Shown here in pieces: positions 8,470 through 18,133 of a stretch of 64,000 nt of DNA. Positions within the stretch are counted from its first letter, which is position 1. Every line of letters starts with the position of its first letter. The stretch is from Tunicatimonas pelagia (GTDB taxonomy: Bacteria; Bacteroidota; Bacteroidia; Cytophagales; Cyclobacteriaceae), in contig NZ_CP120683.1 in NCBI RefSeq assembly GCF_030506325.1, forward strand, positions 2,914,001-2,978,000. The letters are read 5' to 3'. The position numbers and the translations under genes are program-made. Under the pieces are notes generated by a model. It made no database searches. It worked only from the letters and a program-made list of their open reading frames with translations, and was not told the origin of the DNA.

Positions 8470-8758
8470 AGACTACCTCCTCAAGAATTTTCGGACCGAT
8501 ATACGGACTCAAGCCCGATTTGGTGATAATCTCTATCCTTTCATCGGTGAAAAGACGTTCTAAATAATCGCATAACGCCATATAGTTATCAAACTTCTCG
8601 TATTCCGGTTTAAAGTCAATTAGCAAATCAATATCACTCTCGAGAGTCTGTTCGTTTCGGGCGTAGGAACCATATAAACCTATATTCTTCACCCCAAAAC
8701 GCGCTATTTGCTCTTGATGATCTTTAATAGTTTCTAGTATAGTTTCCTTTGTTCTCAA
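8462..8758 (-). CDS. mntA: MntA-like nucleotidyltransferase antitoxin
   Basis: A 98-residue minimal nucleotidyltransferase (MNT). The motif G-S-x10-D-x-D is exact: GSYARNEQTLESDID near residues 30-44, followed by LLIDF. In the type VII system this enzyme AMPylates the HepT toxin. The best start is a TTG at 8758; no ATG lies before the conserved core. It begins 27 bp after the stop of the Mrr-STAND gene on the same strand, so readthrough from that gene is likely. Confidence 0.9.
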   Translation of the reverse strand: MRTKETILETIKDHQEQIARFGVKNIGLYGSYARNEQTLESDIDLLIDFKPEYEKFDNYMALCDYLERLFTDERIEIITKSGLSPYIGPKILEEVVYA

Positions 8759-8785
8759 GTAGGTCTTATAGTTACTTATACCAAA

Positions 8786-11518
8786 CTAGATTTTAATCTT
8801 CTTTTTTGTGCGAGATTTCTTATCAATAGCTCTTTGTTTACTTACAGTTATCCCAAACGACTGACATAACTGCTGCTTCTTTTTAATAGGTATATCAAAT
8901 AGATATAAATAGCCGACAATCATACTTCGCAATACTGAGTTAGCTACCTTTTCAATAATACCGCTTGAAGCCACAAAACAAAGCTTAAAAATAAGGTCGT
9001 TAGTTACTTCTGTAATATTCTGGCTATTAGGTACCCTATCTTTCAGATGTTTACTTTCAACAATTATTTTTTTAACATGATCGGCTATTGATTTTGCATT
9101 ATCACTCAGGAAGTTGATATAATAGCTTAGTGTTCTAAGACCCAAAAAGTACGTTTCAGATATTATTGTATATTTTTGCTCACCTGACATTTCCCCCCAA
9201 TACTTCTTTGATATTTGTCCGAGTATCTCTATAGTTTTGAATGCTAAGGTAATTTTTGCGAAGATATCCAGACTATCAATATCGTCAGACTCCTGTAAAT
9301 CAGCACTTATTTCTGATGTTTCATCAACTTCCTTCTCCAACCTTTCAACCTCGTCTTTTTCCTCTAACTCTTGTTCTATTACCTCCTTTGCATCGACTAA
9401 CTTTATTATTTCTTTAGGCAATTCATTAATTAATGTATTTATCCGATCTACATCTCCCTCAATCCTAGCTACTACCTCTTTTTCAAAAATTGATTTAGCA
9501 TTGTTTAAGAGGCAGTCTACAATATACTTGTCTTTCGATAGATGTGTTAGAAACATTACAATACTTGCGTATTCTTCTACATATATCTTCTTACACATCT
9601 CATCAATCTTGTTACGGATAGCCTGGTTGGTGATATTATTAGTTAGATACTTTGCTACGAAAAAATAATATATGAACTTGTGGGTTACGATAATACTGTT
9701 CTCTGTAACTGATAATAGTCTCGCCTGACAGAGAGTATTTAGTACCTCATTTTTATCAGTATTGACTTGTAGTGTTTTGTTAAAGTCTTTATGTAGTTCA
9801 GAAAACTCAGTTTCGTCTAACATATCTTCGTCTCTAGCAAATAATTCTTCACATAACCTAGTCATGAAGCTATAATAGAGACTGATATCATTCTTATCAC
9901 TAAGTGACCTTGCTAAAGATTGATTTATCAATAGCTCATAATAAAATCCGTGTAAAGTAGATTCTGTCTTTCTCGAGGTACCTGCTTCAATAGATTGGAG
10001 TAGAGTTAGAAGATATATGGGGTTTGAGGGAATATAATTCTTACCGACTATTGTGTTGATATAGCTTACAGCTTCTTTTACCTTCCGTCGTAAATCATTC
10101 GTATTTATGATCTCATCTTCACGACCTATAGTATACCACCTCTCTACCAACTTGTATCTAAGCTTATGTCCAAATTCTTGAAGTGAATAGACTTCGAATT
10201 CATCGAAAGTACTCGAAGCATCTTTGCCGTTGAAAAGCCATATCTTTAGCTTTAGAAGCTCATTCCCAATCAAAATGACATTAGAATAACTGGCTACTAA
10301 GTTTTTCAGAAATTGATTTTGAAGATCATCCCGACTTTTGCTAGTCTTATGAAAATCATCTATTATCAGAAGTATTGATTCTTTACTTAAAGTAGAGTAG
10401 TCTTGTATGTTATCGTATTGTTTGGAATAAGCCTCTTTTACAGACCGTGTAATGTAATCGCTTCTAACATTTTTTATGTCTTTGCAATTAACGTAAATAG
10501 GTATACGGTTATCGTAGTAACATCTTTTAAATAGATGTTTACTTAAAGCTGTTTTCCCACTAGAATCTTCGCCCGTAAATAACAACCTGACATTATTATT
10601 AGACTTTAATTTACTGTCAAGTAGGCTCGATAAATTTTTGTATTTGGCTTCACCTACATCTTCTTCTTTTTCAGTAATCCTCTTTAAATCTGGGGATATG
10701 TAGATATCATCAAGTTTTATTTCTTTTACTTTTGGATGAGCGAAGTTTGCCCCAGGATTATCTAAGTATTTTTCAAATTCTTTACTGATCTCTATATTCG
10801 GTGTTCCTGGCGATATTGTTAACTGCTGACCAACACCATAATACTTTTTTTCCAGATCCTGCAATTCTACAATAGCGTGAACAATTGCCTTTTTTCTTGT
10901 CAACCTCCTGTCATTCTTCTTGTCTGCTATTTCCTCTACTTCGCTGTCTTTTAACTCTTTTAGAGATTTTGCATCATAGATGTAGTAGTACTTATTTACA
11001 GCATCAGGTGAGGTGATTATCACATAATATATTCCGAAATATGTATAGGCGAGTATCTTTTTATATAGGTTTTCATGTTTTGGAAGTAGCGAGTCTCCTA
11101 TGTGCTGTACTTTTTCAGCATTGATTAAAAATTCTATAATTCTATCAGAACCTATAAATGATAATTTTTTATACTTCTCATCTCCCTGCATTTCTGCTAC
11201 CAAACCTGCTGCCTGATGATCTAATTCTTCTGTATGAATAAAGTATCCAAAATCTGCCTCCTTATGAAATACATTGAAATGGAAGTTTTTTATCTCGGTA
11301 GATTTGGGCTTTTGCTTTGCCTTACATTCTACCAATAGCTTCTCCTTTCTGACAGTATGATTAGCCAATAGGTCAATCTCTAAGCCAGTGAAGTTTACGT
11401 TCTGTTGTATTGTATATCCTTGGGTAGATAGTATATCTCGCATCAACCCTTCGAATATGCTTCCATTTTTAGATTTACGTATTTCGGGATATAGAATAAT
11501 CTTTACTTCAGACCGCAT
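8786..11518 (-). CDS. Mrr-type nuclease fused to a STAND-like P-loop NTPase, candidate phage defence protein
   Basis: A 910-residue protein. Residues about 20-130 look like an Mrr/PD-(D/E)XK nuclease: Glu23 in FEGLMRDIL, Asp49 in LEIDLLA, and Glu64-x-Lys66 in LLVECKAK. A linker of about 170 residues follows, then a P-loop NTPase with Walker A GEDSSGKT (316-323) and Walker B ILLIIDDFH with Asp387/Asp388. The remaining 500 residues are helical, with an acidic segment near 720-755 and a basic tail. This order (nuclease, NTPase, helical sensor) is that of STAND immune proteins such as Avs; I cannot name a described subfamily. The gene is clearly AT-rich (28-33 % GC in lines I counted, against about 55 % in a counted line of the S9 peptidase gene), pointing to transfer. 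mntA and hepT follow in the same direction. Confidence 0.7.
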   Translation of the reverse strand: MRSEVKIILYPEIRKSKNGSIFEGLMRDILSTQGYTIQQNVNFTGLEIDLLANHTVRKEKLLVECKAKQKPKSTEIKNFHFNVFHKEADFGYFIHTEELDHQAAGLVAEMQGDEKYKKLSFIGSDRIIEFLINAEKVQHIGDSLLPKHENLYKKILAYTYFGIYYVIITSPDAVNKYYYIYDAKSLKELKDSEVEEIADKKNDRRLTRKKAIVHAIVELQDLEKKYYGVGQQLTISPGTPNIEISKEFEKYLDNPGANFAHPKVKEIKLDDIYISPDLKRITEKEEDVGEAKYKNLSSLLDSKLKSNNNVRLLFTGEDSSGKTALSKHLFKRCYYDNRIPIYVNCKDIKNVRSDYITRSVKEAYSKQYDNIQDYSTLSKESILLIIDDFHKTSKSRDDLQNQFLKNLVASYSNVILIGNELLKLKIWLFNGKDASSTFDEFEVYSLQEFGHKLRYKLVERWYTIGREDEIINTNDLRRKVKEAVSYINTIVGKNYIPSNPIYLLTLLQSIEAGTSRKTESTLHGFYYELLINQSLARSLSDKNDISLYYSFMTRLCEELFARDEDMLDETEFSELHKDFNKTLQVNTDKNEVLNTLCQARLLSVTENSIIVTHKFIYYFFVAKYLTNNITNQAIRNKIDEMCKKIYVEEYASIVMFLTHLSKDKYIVDCLLNNAKSIFEKEVVARIEGDVDRINTLINELPKEIIKLVDAKEVIEQELEEKDEVERLEKEVDETSEISADLQESDDIDSLDIFAKITLAFKTIEILGQISKKYWGEMSGEQKYTIISETYFLGLRTLSYYINFLSDNAKSIADHVKKIIVESKHLKDRVPNSQNITEVTNDLIFKLCFVASSGIIEKVANSVLRSMIVGYLYLFDIPIKKKQQLCQSFGITVSKQRAIDKKSRTKKKIKI

Positions 11519-11686
11519 ATTTTTCTTTATAAACTCGTAGTTATTTAATGTTATTAAAGTTCTTTAAATACTCTATAACTTAGTGAGTTACTTTCTCTCT
11601 TAACAATGCATACCATAATGACTGTTCCTGCTATTCCAAAGTAAACAAAATTGTCAATTGTAACGGCACAATCTGGCTTAGAACAC

Positions 11687-11694
11687 TACTTTTG
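11687..11694 (+). promoter_or_regulatory. Bacteroidota -7 element for the twin ABC ATPase
   Basis: TACTTTTG matches the Bacteroidota -7 consensus TAnnTTTG exactly and lies 22 bp before the preferred ATG at 11716. I see no -33 TTG at the normal distance, so this is a moderate call. Confidence 0.4.
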
Positions 11695-11715
11695 TATCTA
11701 TTCCAACAATACAAT

Positions 11716-13182
11716 ATGCCAAAACCACTAATAAAAGCCACTCAAATAGAAGTTAAGATTAGATCAAAGGTTGTACTTCGAAATGTAAGCTTTACAATCA
11801 GTGAAGGGGAAGCCTGGGCAGTTACTGGCCCATCCGGTAGCGGTAAAACTACCTTAGCGAACGTGATTCGGCAGCGCCAACCACTTTCTTCTGGAAAGCT
11901 AACTAGTCATTTATCGCCAACGGAACGAGTAGTGATGGTAGAACAGCAACATACGTATCGAAACCAAACAGATAATTCCTCTACCTACTACCAAGCGCGG
12001 TTTGATAGCATGGACTCGGTAGACTTTCCTTCGGTGGAAGAGGAATTGTGGATAAGTGTTACTATGCCTAAGAATGAAGAGATTGATAGAGTACTGCAAC
12101 TGTTGCAGATCAGTCATTTACGGTACTCCCGCCTGATTCAACTTTCTAACGGAGAAAATAAGCGGTTTCAGTTGGCAAAAGCTTTGCTGCAACAACCTAA
12201 GGTGCTGATTCTGGACAGTCCCTTCATTGGTTTAGATCAGCAAGCTCGGAAGGTTCTGCACAGAATTATCAACCAGCTAATATCAGAACAAATCACCATT
12301 GTGCTGATTACCACTCCCAGCGAAATTCCCAACCGTATCATGTATGTGCTGGAACTACAAGAAAATCATTCCGCCCAAACGTATTCCCGCGCTTCATTTT
12401 TAGCCCAGCAACCTAAGCAGATAACTTCAGTAGCGACTGAAACGGGAATTCATCGGCAGTTACTAGCAAGGCTATCAACCGAAGCGGATACGTCTTTTGA
12501 GGTAGCAATCCGAATGCACAATGTGAGCATACGCTACGGGGGCAAAACCATACTGGACGGGGTGAACTGGCAGGTAAATCGGGGCGATAAGTGGGCGCTT
12601 TCCGGCCCGAATGGAGCTGGGAAATCCACGCTGTTGAGCTTAATCAACGGAGACAATCCTCAGGCCTACGCCAACCAGATTTATCTCTTCGACCGAAAGA
12701 AGGGTTCTGGTGAAAGCATCTGGGATATCAAACGGCGAATTGGCTATGTCTCGCCCGAGCTTCATCTCTACTTCAATCGTCGCCTTTCCTGTTTTGAAGC
12801 CGTAGCCTCGGGGCTTACCGATACGCTGATTAGCGATAAGAATATTTCTACCGAACAAAAGGCGACGGTAGCGCAGTGGCTGAATGTATTTGGCTTGCCT
12901 TCTCAGCAAGATAATCCGCTGATGGCGTTGCCACTCAGTGAGCAGCGACTGGTACTATTGGCGCGGGCATTGGTTAAAAACCCTCCGGTGCTGCTGCTCG
13001 ACGAACCTTGTCAAGGATTGGATACTCAACAAACGCAAAAATTCAACGCAATAGTAGACACTATCTGCCAGCACTTTGATAAAACGCTGATCTACGTTTC
13101 TCACTACGAACAAGACATTCCCACCTGCGTGAACCAGCGATTGTTTTTAGAAAAAGGAAAGGCTAGCGTGATTTTGGATTAG
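11716..13182 (+). CDS. ABC-type ATPase with two nucleotide-binding domains (ModF-like)
   Basis: Soluble tandem ABC ATPase of 488 residues with no membrane segment. Domain 1 has Walker A GPSGSGKTT and signature LSNGENKR before Walker B VLILDSP. Domain 2 has Walker A GPNGAGKST, a degenerate signature (LPLSEQRLVLLARAL) and Walker B VLLLDEP. The layout is that of ModF/PhrA, whose role is poorly defined; it is not a permease partner in any obvious operon here. An ATG at 11716 starts just before the first beta-strand. A TTG 24 bp upstream overlaps the promoter and is unlikely. Divergent from the Mrr-STAND gene. Confidence 0.85.
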   Translation: MPKPLIKATQIEVKIRSKVVLRNVSFTISEGEAWAVTGPSGSGKTTLANVIRQRQPLSSGKLTSHLSPTERVVMVEQQHTYRNQTDNSSTYYQARFDSMDSVDFPSVEEELWISVTMPKNEEIDRVLQLLQISHLRYSRLIQLSNGENKRFQLAKALLQQPKVLILDSPFIGLDQQARKVLHRIINQLISEQITIVLITTPSEIPNRIMYVLELQENHSAQTYSRASFLAQQPKQITSVATETGIHRQLLARLSTEADTSFEVAIRMHNVSIRYGGKTILDGVNWQVNRGDKWALSGPNGAGKSTLLSLINGDNPQAYANQIYLFDRKKGSGESIWDIKRRIGYVSPELHLYFNRRLSCFEAVASGLTDTLISDKNISTEQKATVAQWLNVFGLPSQQDNPLMALPLSEQRLVLLARALVKNPPVLLLDEPCQGLDTQQTQKFNAIVDTICQHFDKTLIYVSHYEQDIPTCVNQRLFLEKGKASVILD

Positions 13183-13305
13183 GCTTAGAACGCTTTGAGT
13201 ACTGCTATGATATGGCAACTGGTGTTAGGCGTTTAACCTATTCACATTTCAACTCATCTTACAGTAAACGAGTTACTTTTTAGTCAGTGCTTTATTTGAA
13301 AGGAA

Positions 13306-13875
13306 CTACTCTAACCCGTCAATCGCATTTTCAATACCATCCATCTTTCGCTCGGAGTAGGCTCCCGAAGTTGCGTATATGATTTTTCCGGTTTGGTCGA
13401 GTAGAAAGAAATAGGGAACGTCTTTTTTCTCAAAATCTAGGGCTTGTTTATAAGGCTTGAGTTTGCCTTGGTAGAACAGAATGTAGGGCAGTAGGCGACT
13501 GTCTAGGTTCTTGGCTGCTTTACGTTTAGCGGTGCCGGCGGCAGCGGCCTTTACCCCGGTAAACATCGGAATCAGATACACATCAATATCGTAGGTGAAA
13601 CTAGCGAACAGCCCACCGCTACCCGGGTTCACCTTTTGCGAAATAAACGTGTTGTACACCGGACTCATCCATGAGTTCAAATCCTTTTCAGACTTTTTAG
13701 AGTAGGCTAAACCCACCAAAGTAATCCGGCCTTTCGTATCCTCCGGTAAGTTAATCACCTTATCATCTACCGTTTCGGCTTGCATCTTAGGGAAGGGCTG
13801 ATTAATGACTGACGAGATCGGGTGACCCGCCGCACAGCATAAAATAATCGCTAGAAAAGATACCCACTGTCTCAT
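13306..13875 (-). CDS. Exported thioredoxin-fold protein lacking CXXC
   Basis: A 189-residue protein with a hydrophobic N-terminal export segment (FLAIILCCAAG) and a mature part that follows a thioredoxin-like path: KGRITLVGLAYSKKSEKDL in the place of the redox helix and DVPYFFLLDQTGKIIYATSG as the C-terminal strand pair. The CXXC pair is missing (SKKS at that spot), so a redox role is unlikely. It distantly recalls ATP10/AhpC-type folds. Function unknown. Convergent with the ABC ATPase and divergent from the S9 peptidase. Confidence 0.55.
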   Translation of the reverse strand: MRQWVSFLAIILCCAAGHPISSVINQPFPKMQAETVDDKVINLPEDTKGRITLVGLAYSKKSEKDLNSWMSPVYNTFISQKVNPGSGGLFASFTYDIDVYLIPMFTGVKAAAAGTAKRKAAKNLDSRLLPYILFYQGKLKPYKQALDFEKKDVPYFFLLDQTGKIIYATSGAYSERKMDGIENAIDGLE

Positions 13876-14037
13876 AACACTTTTGTTTAGTCTTCTTCTT
13901 CAATCACAACTACTGTACCTAACGCCGGGTCACAGAACTACGTGTAAGTTGTTAGCAGAATTTGCCCCGAACAGAGTGAGTCAATACCAAAAAATAAGTA
14001 CCTTGTCAGACCTTTTTTTACCATCTTTTTTACACTT

Positions 14038-16497
14038 ATGACCTATTCTGTTTCACGCCTTATTTTCTTGATTACTTGGCTGAGTAGCACCGTAGTTTTT
14101 GCTCAGAAGGATCTTGCTTACCAAACGCCACCTTCGGCTATTGCTAATTTGGCCAATGCGCCCCTTACCCCCGCGGTAAGTGTCAATAATTCGCACGAAT
14201 GGATGGTGCTACTAGAACGTCCCGGTTACCCATCTATCGAAGAGCTAGCCCAACCCGAGTTGCGTTTGGCTGGCCTTCGGATTAATCCCCGTACCAACGG
14301 GTCTAGTCGCGGTGGCTACTACGTGGGCATGTCGGTAAAACCCCTCGATGGCAGTGAACCCATCTCGATCAATGGCTTACCGGAGAGTCCAAAAATTGAG
14401 AACGTAAGCTGGTCGCCCGATGGACAGAAGATTGCGTTTACGGTTACGCAAGAGAGTGGGATCGCTCTCTGGATAGCAGATGCAGCCAGTCAGCAAGCAA
14501 AGGCACTAACCGAGCCGGTAATTAACGATGCTATGCGAGGACTACCCTACGCTTGGCTATCCGATAGCAAAACCTTGATTTATAAAGCCGTAGCAACCAA
14601 CCGGGGCGAGGCTCCCCAAGCTGCTTCAGCCCCTGCTGGGCCGGTAATACAAGAAACTTCCGGCGAAAAAGCCCCCGCTCGTACTTACCAGGATTTACTG
14701 CAAGATCCGCAGGATGAAGCGTCGTTCGCTTACTACACTACGGCTCAACTTCATTCGCTGAATATTGAAACTGAGGAAAGTTCAGCTATCGGAGAAGCGG
14801 CCATCTTCTCTGAGGTATCTCCCTCACCTGACGGAAACTATGTTCTGGTGACCAAAGTACAGGAACCCTTTTCTTATTTAGTGCCATACTATCGTTTCCC
14901 AATCGCAGTAGAGGCTTGGAGTCCTTCGGGTGAAGTAGTTCAGACCATTGCCGAAATTCCTCTGGCTGAAAGTATTCCTAAAGGGTTTGGTGCCGTTCGG
15001 GAAGGCCCACGGAGCTTTACTTGGCGAAACGATCAGCCCGCTACACTGTACTGGGTAGAAGCGCAAGATGGTGGCGACCCTAGTCAGGAAGCTGAAGTAC
15101 GGGATCAGCTATTCTTCCTGGAAGCTCCGTTCGACGGTGAAAAGCAAACGAGCATTCCAATGAAGTTGCGGTACGGAGGGGTTACCTGGGGAAATGACGA
15201 CTTAGCGATTGCCTCCGAGTGGTGGTGGAGCAACCGTCAGCAAATTACTTCGTCCTTTAATCCTACCGGAGGGGAAGATTCCAAAACGGTTCTGTTCGAC
15301 TACTCTTTTGAAGATCGCTATAACAATCCGGGTAATTTTGAAACGGAAGCAAACCAGTACGGACGCTCAGTACTACTGACCGATAAGAAAGGGAAGACGC
15401 TGTACCTGAGAGGGCAAGGCGCCTCCGACGAGGGTAATCGCCCGTTTGTAGATGCTTTCAACTTATCGAGTCAGGAAACGGAACGCTTGTGGCAGTCCGA
15501 AGCTCCGTACTACGAATATCCGGTGCAAATCCTGGATGCGAAAGAAAATACGGTGCTCACCCGTCGCGAGTCGCGAGAAGAACCACCCAACTACTTTGTC
15601 CGGGACTGGAAATCAGATCAGCTAACCGCGCTTACTGAGTTTTCGCATCCGTATCCCGAGCTTAAAAATATTGAAAAGCAGGTAGTGAAATACGAGCGCG
15701 AGGATGGAGTTGCTCTGCAAGGTGATTTGTACCTGCCGGAAGGCTATGAGCCTGGTGATGAAAAACTTCCCGTGCTGATGTGGGCGTATCCTAATGAATT
15801 TAAGAGTGCCGATGCAGCCAGCCAGGTACAAGGCTCTCCTTACGAATTTATCCGTATTGGCTGGTACTCGCCCCTGTTCTGGGTAACCCAAGGTTACGCC
15901 ATTCTGGATGACCCGAGTATGCCGGTAGTGGGCGAAGGCGATGAGGAGCCGAACGACACTTTCCGTAAGCAACTGGTAGGCAATGCGAAGGCGGCTATTG
16001 ATAAATTGGTAGATATGGGCATTGCCGATAGCAGTCGAGTAGCCATTGGCGGTCACTCCTACGGAGCCTTTATGACGGCTAATCTACTGGCGCATTCGGA
16101 TCTGTTCGCCGCCGGAATTGCCCGAAGCGGTGCCTATAACCGCACTTTAACCCCCTTTGGTTTCCAGCGGGAGGAACGAACCTACTGGGAAGCCCCGGAA
16201 ATTTATTATCAGATGTCGCCCTTTATGCACGCTGAAAAAATCAACGAACCCATTTTGCTAATTCACGGTGAGGCTGATAACAATTCCGGTACATTTCCAT
16301 TACAAAGTAAACGCTACTTTAATGCGCTCAAGGGGTTAGGAGCTACCGCTCGTTTGGTGATGTTACCTCACGAGAGCCACGGTTACCGAGCGCAAGAATC
16401 GGTTTTGCACATGCTGTGGGAAATGGATCAGTGGCTGGATAAATACGTGAAAAACAAAGATATGGTCGAGACCGCTCGACAAGGAGAAGAAGAATAA
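14038..16497 (+). CDS. S9 family prolyl oligopeptidase-type peptidase
   Basis: Exported serine peptidase, 819 residues, with a signal peptide ending near VFAQ (about residue 23). A beta-propeller occupies most of the N-terminal two thirds (SPDGQKIAFTV, SPSPDGNYVLVT repeats) and an alpha/beta-hydrolase domain the C-terminus. Catalytic residues are Ser674 in GGHSYGAF, Asp747 in HGEADNN and His781 in PHESHGY. It most resembles the S9D glutamyl endopeptidase branch. It likely degrades peptides in the periplasm. The aldehyde dehydrogenase starts 9 bp after its stop, suggesting one transcript. Confidence 0.9.
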   Translation: MTYSVSRLIFLITWLSSTVVFAQKDLAYQTPPSAIANLANAPLTPAVSVNNSHEWMVLLERPGYPSIEELAQPELRLAGLRINPRTNGSSRGGYYVGMSVKPLDGSEPISINGLPESPKIENVSWSPDGQKIAFTVTQESGIALWIADAASQQAKALTEPVINDAMRGLPYAWLSDSKTLIYKAVATNRGEAPQAASAPAGPVIQETSGEKAPARTYQDLLQDPQDEASFAYYTTAQLHSLNIETEESSAIGEAAIFSEVSPSPDGNYVLVTKVQEPFSYLVPYYRFPIAVEAWSPSGEVVQTIAEIPLAESIPKGFGAVREGPRSFTWRNDQPATLYWVEAQDGGDPSQEAEVRDQLFFLEAPFDGEKQTSIPMKLRYGGVTWGNDDLAIASEWWWSNRQQITSSFNPTGGEDSKTVLFDYSFEDRYNNPGNFETEANQYGRSVLLTDKKGKTLYLRGQGASDEGNRPFVDAFNLSSQETERLWQSEAPYYEYPVQILDAKENTVLTRRESREEPPNYFVRDWKSDQLTALTEFSHPYPELKNIEKQVVKYEREDGVALQGDLYLPEGYEPGDEKLPVLMWAYPNEFKSADAASQVQGSPYEFIRIGWYSPLFWVTQGYAILDDPSMPVVGEGDEEPNDTFRKQLVGNAKAAIDKLVDMGIADSSRVAIGGHSYGAFMTANLLAHSDLFAAGIARSGAYNRTLTPFGFQREERTYWEAPEIYYQMSPFMHAEKINEPILLIHGEADNNSGTFPLQSKRYFNALKGLGATARLVMLPHESHGYRAQESVLHMLWEMDQWLDKYVKNKDMVETARQGEEE

Positions 16498-16506
16498 ACA
16501 ACACAT

Positions 16507-18069
16507 ATGGAAACAATGACATTAACCCAGGATATGCAAGAGGTACTAAATACTTTGGGCATACAATCTGTAAACCCAGCCTACAGCACAGGGCAAAAAT
16601 CAGGAAGTACTGATGGAGAAAGAACAACCCGTGATATTCACTCCCCAGTGGATGGCTCGCTGATTGCTACGGTGCAAATGGCAAGTGTAGCCGACTACGA
16701 TCAGGTAATTGAGCAAGCTCAGAAGGCTTTCAAAACCTGGCGAATGATGCCCGCCCCTCAGCGGGGTGAGATTGTCCGGCAAATTGGTAACCGACTGCGG
16801 CAATATAAGGAGCCGCTTGGTAAGCTGGTAACCTACGAGATGGGCAAAATCTATCAAGAAGGGCTGGGCGAGGTACAGGAAATGATCGATATCTGCGATT
16901 TCGCGGTGGGTCAATCGCGGCAGTTGTACGGTTTTACCATGCACTCGGAACGTCCGCAACACCGTATGTACGATCAGTACCACCCGCTGGGAATTATTGG
17001 GATTATTTCGGCCTTTAATTTTCCGGTGGCTGTCTGGGCCTGGAATGCTATGTTGGCTGCCGTCTGCGGTAATGTCTGTATCTGGAAACCTTCCGAAAAA
17101 ACTCCGCTTACGGCTTTGGCTTGTCAGAAAATCGTGGCGGAAGTGCTAAAAGAAAACGATCTACCCGAAGGTATCTTCAACCTAATTATCGGCGATGCCG
17201 AGATTGGTTCTAAAATGGCTCACGACCGCCGGGTTCCTTTAGTTTCGGCCACCGGTTCTACCCGCATGGGCAAAAAAGTAGGGGAAGCCGTGGGGGCTCG
17301 TTTGGGTCGCTCACTGCTAGAGTTAGGTGGTAACAATGCTATTATCATCACCGAACACGCTGACCCGGAAATGGCTATCCGAGCCACGGTATTCGGCGCA
17401 GTAGGAACCTGCGGACAGCGTTGCACGTCCACCCGTCGGTTGCTCATCCACGAGAGCCGTTACGATGAGATAAAAGAGCGATTGCTCAAAATCTACCCTA
17501 CGCTTTCTATCGGTAATCCGCTCGATGAAAAGAATCTAGTGGGTCCACTCATCGATCAAGATGCCGTAAATAGCTTCAAGAACGCTTTGCAAAAAGCGCA
17601 GGAAGAAGGTGGAAAGCTACTGGTTGGCGGAGAGGTACTGAGTGGGGAAGGCTACGAAGGTGGTAATTACGTAACCCCCGCTCTGGTAGAAGCTGAGAAC
17701 TACTACGAAATTGTGCAAGAAGAAACCTTTGCTCCTATTCTGTATCTAATTAAGTACCAAGGCGACGTACACGATGCGGTAGCTACCCATAACGCTGTGA
17801 GCCAGGGGTTATCATCGGCAATATTTACAACTAACATACTGGAAGCCGAAGCTTTCCTTTCGCAGCGAGGTTCCGATTGCGGTATTGCTAACGTGAATAT
17901 TGGTACTTCGGGAGCGGAGATTGGTGGAGCTTTTGGTGGCGAAAAAGATACGGGCGGAGGGCGCGAGTCCGGTTCCGATGCATGGAAAGTGTATATGCGC
18001 CGTCAGACCAATACCATTAACTACAGTACCGAGCTACCGCTGGCGCAGGGAATTAAGTTTGATATTTAA
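16507..18069 (+). CDS. amaB: ALDH7-family aldehyde dehydrogenase (aminoadipate semialdehyde type)
   Basis: NAD-dependent aldehyde dehydrogenase of 520 residues. It has the catalytic Cys306 in CGQRCTSTRR, the glutamate loop SLLELGGNNAIII, and the ALDH7/antiquitin C-terminus GGGRESGSDAWKVYMRR. Family members oxidise 2-aminoadipate 6-semialdehyde (piperideine-6-carboxylate) to 2-aminoadipate in lysine breakdown. That role is supported here by an HglS-type dioxygenase and a saccharopine dehydrogenase within 6 kb. The gene symbol is by analogy. Follows the S9 peptidase by 9 bp and is closed by a hairpin at 18081. Confidence 0.88.
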   Translation: METMTLTQDMQEVLNTLGIQSVNPAYSTGQKSGSTDGERTTRDIHSPVDGSLIATVQMASVADYDQVIEQAQKAFKTWRMMPAPQRGEIVRQIGNRLRQYKEPLGKLVTYEMGKIYQEGLGEVQEMIDICDFAVGQSRQLYGFTMHSERPQHRMYDQYHPLGIIGIISAFNFPVAVWAWNAMLAAVCGNVCIWKPSEKTPLTALACQKIVAEVLKENDLPEGIFNLIIGDAEIGSKMAHDRRVPLVSATGSTRMGKKVGEAVGARLGRSLLELGGNNAIIITEHADPEMAIRATVFGAVGTCGQRCTSTRRLLIHESRYDEIKERLLKIYPTLSIGNPLDEKNLVGPLIDQDAVNSFKNALQKAQEEGGKLLVGGEVLSGEGYEGGNYVTPALVEAENYYEIVQEETFAPILYLIKYQGDVHDAVATHNAVSQGLSSAIFTTNILEAEAFLSQRGSDCGIANVNIGTSGAEIGGAFGGEKDTGGGRESGSDAWKVYMRRQTNTINYSTELPLAQGIKFDI

Positions 18070-18080
18070 GGACAGTAGGC

Positions 18081-18127
18081 GAAAATACAGTCTGGAATAA
18101 CGTAGTTCGCTTCCAAACTGTATTTTC
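18081..18127. terminator. Bidirectional hairpin between convergent genes
   Basis: A 17-bp stem (18081-18097 with 18111-18127, one mismatch) and a 13-nt loop. The arms begin GAAAATACAGT and end ACTGTATTTTC, so both strands finish with a T-rich stretch. It lies between the stops of the aldehyde dehydrogenase and the outer-membrane protein and can serve both. Confidence 0.7.
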
Positions 18128-18133
18128 TCACAG

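Noticed and set aside
8786-11518. Direct assignment to Avs2/Avs4
   Set aside because: Domain order fits, but size and C-terminal repeats cannot be matched by eye.
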